This document shows positions 55,860 through 64,000 of a stretch of DNA of 64,000 bases, one piece after another. The first letter of the stretch is position 1, and every line of letters begins with the position of its first letter. The notes under the pieces are model-generated. The model was not told the DNA's origin, searched no databases, and worked only from the letters and a program-made list of their open reading frames with translations. The position numbers were made by a program, and so were the translations under genes. Origin of the DNA: Limnoperna fortunei. Its lineage: Eukaryota > Mollusca > Bivalvia > Mytilida > Modiolidae. The stretch is from the NCBI GenBank assembly GCA_944474755.1, contig OX104114.1, forward strand, positions 79,160,623 to 79,224,622, in the 5' to 3' direction.

Positions 55860-58800
55860 GTAAATTTGTAAATTAATGACATCACTTTTGTGATTATTAA
55901 ACAGCGTTATGGAACTGTGCAACACGTTCATTGACCAATGCCTACTACTAACTTTAGATAAAAAAAATCTCATTTTAGAAAGTAAAAACGTTACTTTATC
56001 AATGAAAACAATGTCTTCAGATCTATCTTTTTATAACTTAATTAAGTGTATAAAGTCAATTTTTTGGACTGAAAAGAAAAAAGTCAAATTAAGAAAATAT
56101 AGATAATCCCCATATGAGGGACGCTTATTTGATTATTATCTCAATTGAAAAAACAATACGCTAGATAAATGATTAAGTCCGTTTTGTGGCCAAAATATGA
56201 GTCTTTCTTTCAATTTCCACTAGGTCCCCATACATTTTTGATTTAAAAACTTGCATTGAAAACTAGTTTATTGTCTGAGTTCCTACCAAGAATGGTCTAT
56301 GAAATTGATAAAATATATAATTATTACTAATTATAACAATTAGCAACTTGAACTATATATTGGGGGGGAGGGGTTATTAAAAATGTTTATGAAGTTTACT
56401 TATCAGTTTGAAGTTAAAGTTGTATGTCGTTATTGATAAAACAGATTTTTCGTTTAATTCCCTAGGTTGGTTAACTCGATTTTTGTCTCTTTGTTGTACT
56501 TAATTACCCAGGTATAAACATGTAAATAATTTGTTTGTATCGCGTGACGCTGTAAAGATATACTAGCTGGTCACATTACAAAAAAAATATTTTTAGACTA
56601 AATCTCTAAATATAGTAGAAATGTTCCCGTATTATAATGGAAATTTTAAAATAACCACTAAAACTGGATTTAACTAGTTAGAATTTGTTAGGAATGTATT
56701 TTAATTAGAAACATAGTTCTGAAAACATTGTGCAGGAGTTAAAATAATAAACACATTAAAATGGAGACCCTTGCAGAAACCGCATCGGAATTTTACCAAA
56801 GTCGTTGAAATGTGAACAAAAACTAGAAAAATGGCAACTGCAATGCCTAAAGTAACAACAACTTTATGTTTTTTAATTTATTTTTCCCTCCTCGTCACCT
56901 AGTACAATAATAGGTCTTATTCCTGTTCTTACTGGTATGTTTGATTTGACCTACAAAATAGAAATAATCGTAGTTCAGTGTAATTTACTTAAAAATCAAA
57001 TTTCAATTGGTTGATATCTGACAAAGTTTACCTTTTTAGGGGGTAGGTTGGGGGGGGGGATATGGTCGTCTATTAAAAAATAGCGACTTTCGAGTCAATT
57101 TGTTTTTCGTAAAAATGCGCAGGATAATATTCTGTATCAGTCTACAAATTTTGAGATCCGAAAAATGAAATCTTTTGTCCACTGCGGTCATTTTAAACAT
57201 TTCAAAAGTTGCGCAACTTCAGGTGAGCCACAACACGATCACAAAGTCTCGTGTCGATCAGACATCTCATCTCTTAGAAAACGCGTGGGCAAAATCGACC
57301 GGAAAGAAAAATTACGAAAAGAGAAAAAAATGAAGAATAAGAAACTGGACGAACACACTAAGTTTAAGAGACATAACAGTAGTACAAATGTCAAGAAGTT
57401 CTTCATACGAGTCGACATAACAGACATATAATCAAATTCGTTACATGTATATACGCTCGATGTTTTAGGGGTTTTAGGTCATTTCATTAAAAACTATGAT
57501 TTCAAACTGTAAAAATTCTGAAATATATTTACTATAAAAAATCGAATCCTCAAAGGAGTTCTTGCCCTTCAATGAATATTTTAATTTGTTTTCGACCAAC
57601 TTTCAGTATCAATATTCTTCAACCTTGTAGGCATTTAAATGAATTTTACAGGACAGAAAAGGAACAGTCTCATAGAAATTTACCAGATAGGAGTTACAGA
57701 ATCTTCAGGACCTCAAATTCTTAAATTAGTTTAATACAATAGCAAATACAGGAAAATACTATTATATTCTTTTATTAATTACTTTTAAATTATACGGACA
57801 TCTTGTTGGAATTATTTCAACATTTAACAATCAGAAATATTATTAGTTCGATTTTGCAAGACGTTAGGTATTCTTTCATTAACTGCATAGTAAACGTACA
57901 TGTACATATAGTCGTCATAGTGTAGTCGTTCTTGTTTTTTGTATAAAATCCGAATTAGTGCTCCGGTCCAGTAAAGGTGCGCGTAGAACAGACTGGCTTT
58001 AACCAGTACTAAATTTTTCACATATTTTCGTAGCAAAAGCTGAAAGCAGTCATAATTTCTCGGTATTGATTTCTTGTTAAATGTGAAAACTGGAAAGGGG
58101 GTTACAGTTATAAAAAAAAATTGTAATTGCACAGTTAAATTGATCTAGGTTTACACAAATATATAAATGAAAAAATAATAGATTTAAATTTATACATTGC
58201 AGTTCATGTAGCTGAGTCGGATCCTGTTTCTAATATTAAGATAGATTAACTTAACCCTATAACCTTTAGGTAAACAAATCTAATTTTTGAATGCATGAAA
58301 CAAAAGAGTGGACGGAAGTTTCACAATCCCCCTAATTTATAGTTCGTGATAACATGTCAAGGTAACACCTAGTTGACAAAATGAAGTGATTCATGATGCA
58401 CGACCGTAACGAACCGGACGGGACTTTACCCCACGCCACGTACATCAAACGTAAATAAAAGTTTAAAACACACAAAAAATACAAATTTTGTAGATTGTGG
58501 TACGAATAATAAATTTAGAAAGTAGAACAGATACTAAAAATATCGATTCAGATGAACAATGCTTCAAAATTCTACAGTGAAGCCTTGGTGCGTTAAATTA
58601 AAAAAAATTAAAGTAAAAATATTAATTGAAATATTCTTCATTCTAAGAAGATTCACTGTTGTTTTTTTTTGTAACAACAGATGTAATCTTGAGCCTAGAC
58701 CGAGAACCTCTGCAGTCCAACGCTTTATTTATACTTTGACGGAGCGTGGGACTGAAGGCATATATTAAATTTTTTATATTATTAACGCGTCCCAATCACA

Positions 58801-59499
58801 TAAAATAGGATTGTTTTTAGTTATGACTTTGAATTTGCACATCAAATAAAGACAATACGAGTTAACCACAAATTATAGCCAATCTCTTATAGGCAAAAAA
58901 GGGTCAACACTAATTCAGTTTCCATGGACTGTGGTATCTAAGGTCACATGCTTCCAGCGCTTAAAAATACCATAAGTGGTGTTAAAAAACATTGTATAAA
59001 CAATCGAAGCGCTAATTTGAGTGTTTAAACAATAAAGGTTTGCGTGAATGGCATCCATAGTTTAAAAAGACAAAATAACAATAATAAAAAAAATTCCGAG
59101 GTAAAAAAAAAATATTTCAAAAAGAATAATTAACAGGTACGCTAGTAGTGCATGATATGACCGTCTAAAGATACGAACAAGAGCTGTACACCTCATGTAA
59201 GCATAATTCTATCTATTTAGACACAATGTGTCAAAATGGCCATAGGCAGAACATAAATAGAAGATTTTTTATTAAATTTTGCGTATATTATTATTTATCT
59301 ATCACTACCTCGTTTATGACTAAATCCTTCGTGATATATCAGATTATTTGAAATCGGTAATATATATCAATTTCAACAATGCCCAAAATTTTAAGAAAAT
59401 TTATGAAAGCTTTTTGACTTAAAACTACATAAAATACAGAGTTATAAAACTCTTTATCGAAAAATACCAAAAAACGAAAGGAAGTTCACATTAAGTTCA
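55860..59499. other. mostly empty AT-rich DNA
   Basis: Apart from the lysine-rich frame at 57165 and a 10-G tract at 57050-57059, nothing is recognisable. The 102-codon minus frame (57824-58132) has no motif. Confidence 0.45.
57165..57431 (+). other. 88-codon lysine-rich open frame, unrecognised
   Basis: The frame starts MKSFVHCGHFKHFKSC and is followed by a strongly basic helix-prone stretch (KRVGKIDRKEKLRKEKKMKN). Composition is richer in charged residues and GC than neighbouring frames, which are hydrophobic AT artefacts. A good donor-like CAGGTGAGC lies inside it at about 57219, so the frame may instead be cut by splicing. No homologue is recognised and no promoter is evident. Confidence 0.22.
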
Positions 59500-59620
59500 G
59501 TGGTATTTTATTTTCTGTTTCGTGTTGTATGTTTGTCTACATCCGGATTTTTATTTTTTGCTTGACTTTCGGCTTTCATTCTTTGGTCGGTTTCCTTGCT
59601 GCTTTTCTTATCGAATTAAA
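59500..59620 (+). mobile_element. 3' trailer fragment of the Penelope-like family, copy 3
   Basis: TATTTTCTGTTTCGTGTTGT, ATGTTTGTCTACATCCGGAT, TTGACTTTCGGCTTTCATTC and GGTCGGTTTCCTTGCTGCTT parallel the trailers at 17300-17440 and 22290-22410. No coding part remains. Confidence 0.55.
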
Positions 59621-59767
59621 CAATTTGACGAAATTGCAAGAAAATGTTAACAGACAATGAGGCTGACATATTGAACAACTGTTTGTAGTTTAAGGAAAAT
59701 AAGATGTGGTTCAACATTTGGTCAGACATATGACTTCTGTAATAGACGGTCGTTTAAAAACCAAATA

Positions 59768-60030
59768 GAGGCCTTAGTTTCCAAGTGGTTTAGGTAGTTT
59801 GTCTACTATTGATCACGTGGTCTGTCAACACTGAGATTGCGGGTTCGAGTAGTCTCACTGCGTGCACTCACGCTCGACTCCGATCCTAATTGACAAGGAT
59901 TGCCAGTTTTCCTACCAAAGGTCGGGGTTTTTCACCGGGTACTCCGGCTGCTTCCTCCATTAAAACTGGACGCCATGATATACCTAAAAATTGCTGAAAG
60001 TAGCGTTAAACAACACTCAAACAAACCAAC
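59768..60030 (+). mobile_element. tRNA-headed SINE (family A) with 12-bp target-site duplication
   Basis: The head GGCCTTAGTTTCCAAGTGG has a degraded A box and is followed by TAGGTAGTTTGTCTACTATT, GATCACGTGG, the B box GGGTTCGAG, the body with CTCCGATCCTAATTGACAAG, and the tail GATATACCTAAAAATTGCTG with a CAAA-rich end. Flanks AAAAACCAAATA (59756-59767) and AAAACCCAAATA (60031-60042) form a 12-bp target-site duplication with one mismatch. It is a full-length relative of the 32988 copy. Confidence 0.85.
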
Positions 60031-60042
60031 AAAACCCAAATA

Positions 60043-63000
60043 TTAACAGTGTACATCATTGTGTAAGGATTTAAAATTCCAATAATACATTATACTTTTA
60101 ATAATTTATCGTCTCTTTCCGCCTCTCGTGGTTATGCTAATGTGCACATGTGTTCAATGAACTTTACTTGGTTGTAATTGTAATGTGCAGTAGTTCATGG
60201 CCGACTGATTTTATTGATACACGGAGAAATGCTAAAGTTTATGAAATCATGGCTACAGGCTGAATTCACATCAGACAGACGTGGCAATTTGTGGTTGGTA
60301 CGAGGTAGATATGTACAGGAGACTTTCTTGTATAGGTTCACAATCATACAGACCATTGACTTTCATTTATTTTGCCATAAAATAATGTTGCAGTGTATAA
60401 TAGGGGTTCCGGTGATACCCCTCCCCAACATTTAAACAGTAGATACTCTTAAAAAAATACTCCGATCGTTGATTTATTAAAGTAAAATAATTCGATTCTT
60501 ATTAGCACATGTATTTTCCTGTGTTTGTTCCTCTCTGTATAAAATCTAATCCAGAACTGATTGATATGTATAATCGAACACTAATGTCAATATGTTAAAT
60601 CATTTATTATTTGGGATCTGATTGGTAGTATAAGGATTAAACACTATTTTTCCAGAATTTATTTTGTGAGTGAATGGAAAAAAACATTGTTTATTCGTAA
60701 AATAGAATAGTTTGAATGAACGTACCTACGTACTCGGATGACTAAATGATTTCAAATGTATACTCAGATTCTCATTTAATTCAGGGACATTATATACTTT
60801 TAGTTTATTAATATCCCTGTTAAATTGTATTAAGTCTCAACACATCATCTCATATAATACTTCAAAACAGAAATTGCAACATCGTATGAGAAGATAGTAT
60901 TTATTTACGTTTAGAGCATTGTATGTGGTATTGTTAAAATGATTATAAGAGATTAGTGTTACACAATTTAAAATATGTTATTGTACATGTATGTACGTTT
61001 GATATAACGGCTATAAAAAATTATTTAACGTCTTTCCTGTGTTACTTTAATTTTTTGAATGGATTCTTTAGATATAACAAAGTTTAATGAATACCAAACC
61101 ATATACCACACCAAAGCCTGGTTGTCGTTTATATAAATCAAAATTCCTAGCTGCTTCAAAATTACAGAAACTGGCGACATGTGTCCGGGTTGACAGTTTA
61201 AAACACAAAAAGTGAACTGTTACTTCATAGTACTGTTAGACTATTTGGGGGTTTTCGGTACCGGGATTTCTAAACGCTATCGAATGGCTCAAAAAGTTAC
61301 TCAAAGTGGCTTTAACCACATTCAAACAAACAAAAGCAAATCATCACATTAAAATGACACAGGGCGAATGAATGAAGTATGGGAAGTGTGTTCTTGACAT
61401 ATAAAGTAGCTGAAAATTTAATTCTTGGATTTGAACTGGATTCACTCACTTCTTTTGATATACTGATTGCAAAACTTCCAAACAGAAATTTGATTCATCT
61501 ATCGGTCTGAAATATACACATTGACAGGTAATGTTGAAGGTAATTGAAACAAATTATAAATATCGTGTTCATGAAATACTAAAAAATAATCGCAATGCCG
61601 TAGAGTTATATATGTAAAGATAAATTGTGCATCCGCGAAATTTTCAACCTAACACTCTAATCACACTTTGTGTTATTATTCAAATTATACGTAGAAAAGG
61701 ACCAAGTTGGATGATAACGGAAGGTGAACGATCCAAAAGAACTAATTAACCGGAGCACTGCTTCCCAATAATGATAGTATTCTGCAGAAAATGTTTACAA
61801 ATAAGCAGTGTAACTCGATATCATCTTTACTTCAAGCTTTCTTCCTGGTTCCGATAACTTCCACAATAAAATGAAGAAAATCGATTGAGAAATTTGGGAA
61901 GGATAACACAAATTAAAATTTAGTCTTTACTTCGTGTGTTTCTTACACGGTCTGTTATATTGTACAATATCTCACGGCCAAAACATCTCTAAAACTTGAA
62001 AGAATTTCCTTTTATCCAAAGGGCGTTCATAATTTAGAAAAACGACGAGACAGTAAAATGAACATTACGACAGTTTTCATGCAATGCACCATTCTAACAC
62101 TATAACTGTGCATATTGAACATTTAAACGTGAATCATACTTTTGTTTTTGTAGAAAATAACAAATTTTCCATTTAAAATCCGGTTTACAAATACCACTGT
62201 GGACATTTAACAACAAACATTATCGAACTTGGGTTAGTATAATGGATCTTGTAACTCACGTGATCTATGGCTATTTACCTGAACAGGTTATGGTTGATTA
62301 ATTTTTACAATAATATGGATTAATGTAGCAATATGAAGGTATGTTGATTTACATGTTAATTTCTCAACTTTTGTGATAGAAATTAAAATTTATGTCATTA
62401 TCCATCTTTCCAAGCGTATTTTTCAATAGAATTTACCTGTGAAATTAAATTTTCATTTGAAAACGCGCAAGGCCTAGAGCCGCGTTTTTCATGGCGTTTT
62501 TACATGCAATTTTCTATTGCGTCTTTTTTTTTGGTGAAAAATGTAGTTTTGAATATGAAGACGTTGGAACTAAAGTAATTCTATTATAAAGCTGTTATAA
62601 CATATTAGTTAAAGTTTATGGTAAGCGACTGCGTCGTTAGTATATATTGAGTATATATAGTGTTTTTACATAAAGGTGAATTAAGCGAATTAGTATAAAA
62701 TAAAAGTTCTGTACTTAACGCACGTGACTTAACGGTATATAATCAATGTTATAACGATTCCAATTCAGTTTTTAAAAGTGAATCATATCAAAGATATTTA
62801 AAAAGTCTTAATGAGTAATGGAAAACCAACCTCGTTGAATCTATATATAGTAAAATACATCATTTTTGTTATTCACATATAAAATTAGTTATTTTTAGTT
62901 TACATGGATAGCTAAGAGAAAAATGCCAGTTTTTTTACTATTTTTGCCAGCAACTATGTTTCTACAATTGTATAAACAGCCTAAACAGGACCTATAAAAA

Positions 63001-64000
63001 GCGAAAAGCGGAAATAAATCGCGCCATTGAAATGCGTTGTAAATTATGAATGGGATAGTTCTCCTGTGTGTGATTTGTATTTAAATACGCTCAAAGTTCA
63101 ACGTGTAAAAATCAAACAGAAAGATCAAAAATGAAAAAAGTGCGGTCAAGATTATGGTTTCTGATGTAAATTATGTGCTAATATCCAAAACATATCTACC
63201 TATTGAAAATCGGTCAGATTAATATTCGAGGTAACCAATGTGTATTCATCCATTAAATTTAAACTTAATTGAAAATCGGTCAAATTCCTCAAACGTATTT
63301 CACACTGGGCTTGCTCTTCCGCAAACTGAAGTCGCGTTTTGTAACATTTTAAAAATGATTTCTTGCAAAAAGATTGCTTTAAGTAACTTGAATTTTCAAT
63401 ACCCTTTATTAATTAAAATATTATTTCACAATACATGATCCTATGTATAAACGTAACATGAATAGTGACAAGCTTTGATTAACAATTTAGAAAATATATA
63501 CATTTTACAGCAAAATATGAAAATATACATAAAAATCATACAGAATAGCTGTCAAAACGATCGAAGTCGGTTTGAACTGATACAAGCCAGTTTCACCCTT
63601 AACACCCCATAAAACAATTTGAAGCATAACGGCTATATTAAACGTGTCCTAAATAAAACATTTTTATTTTTTCCTGGTATAGTCATTATCCTTAGAAATT
63701 AAATTAATTTGTTAAAATAATCATTTTTAATTATTAAATATATAAATATTGATGAATTCCATTGTGACTCTTGACGTTAATTAGGGTAATGTTATTTGTA
63801 TGTTTTGATAAGTCGTTTGTTTAAACAACGAACTTGATGTATTATCAGTGCGGTACACATTTCCATTTTGTTGACATGCGTGTATGTACATATTTGTTAT
63901 AAAAATTTACTTTGAAAACATGACTTTAATTAGTATCCGGTATGTACTAAGTTTACATAGAGATCGAGAGTTGTGAACAGGTATATACTATTTCTTAAAT
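60043..64000. other. no gene seen
   Basis: AT-rich DNA containing one SINE tail remnant (61244). The frames at 60214-60435 and 63238-63438 show no domain and no splice context. Confidence 0.45.
61244..61337 (+). mobile_element. 3' remnant of SINE family A
   Basis: GGGGGTTTTCGGTACCGGGA corresponds to the body block before the tail. AAGTGGCTTTAACCACATTC and CAAACAAACAAAAG give the family tail and its CAAA end. Only about 90 bp are recognisable. Confidence 0.45.

Noticed and set aside
60214..60435. 73-codon + frame (GEMLKFMKSWLQAEF...) as an exon
   Set aside because: Composition is plausible, but no acceptor/donor pair or known motif was found; left unassigned.

Overview
The window reads as AT-rich, non-coding, repeat-laden nuclear DNA of a metazoan, most likely a bivalve mollusc. 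The grounds are tRNA-headed SINEs whose 3' tails match mollusc SINEs as I remember them, degenerate arrays with unit lengths of about 157 and 163-165 bp, Penelope-like and LINE reverse-transcriptase relics with bivalve-style protein sequence, and GT-AG introns. Species cannot be fixed. Nothing looks bacterial: there are no operons, no ribosome-binding sites, and almost every open frame is under 100 codons.

I can defend one intact gene: a three-exon, 100-residue cysteine-rich (zinc-ribbon-like) protein on the + strand, with exons at 35873-35905, 36806-36910 and 37485-37649. All three splice junctions lie between codons. A YY1-like site and a CRE-like half site lie about 100 bp upstream. Its introns hold a short inverted-repeat element and a SINE. 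I do not recognise the family.

The rest is mostly transposon debris. 0-10 kb: a 52-bp degenerate array (1-283), a 163-165-bp array (2433-2886), SINE pieces, a palindromic MITE (6853-6985), and an 809-bp terminal-inverted-repeat element (8562-9370) that splits a 22-bp minisatellite. 10-20 kb: a SINE, a Tc1-like transposase relic (12603-13139, -), a Penelope-like RT relic (16490-17440, +) and a fresh 90-bp tandem duplication (17951-18130). 20-30 kb: a second Penelope-like relic (21625-22400) and an internally deleted LINE with a duplicated 3' end (23640-25610). 30-35 kb: an interrupted SINE, a DD34E Tc1-like relic (31600-32945), a SINE with target-site duplication, and a SINE broken by a probable solo LTR. 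35-43 kb: the gene, a 693-bp foldback-like element with an 8-bp target-site duplication (39788-40480), a repeat built on CTGTTATCTG, and a LINE RT fragment (41885-42330). 43-64 kb: two copies of a Helitron/pearl-like element with 157-bp core units, an intact 418-bp SINE with target-site duplication (51690-52107), further SINE relics, a 19-bp GC-rich minisatellite (55304-55465), and a last SINE copy (59768-60030).

No two genes can be shown to work together. The informative content is the layering of mobile elements (several nested insertions), two SINE families that share a 3' tail, and the small zinc-ribbon-like gene. All identifications come from reading translated and nucleotide patterns by eye; no database search was run.
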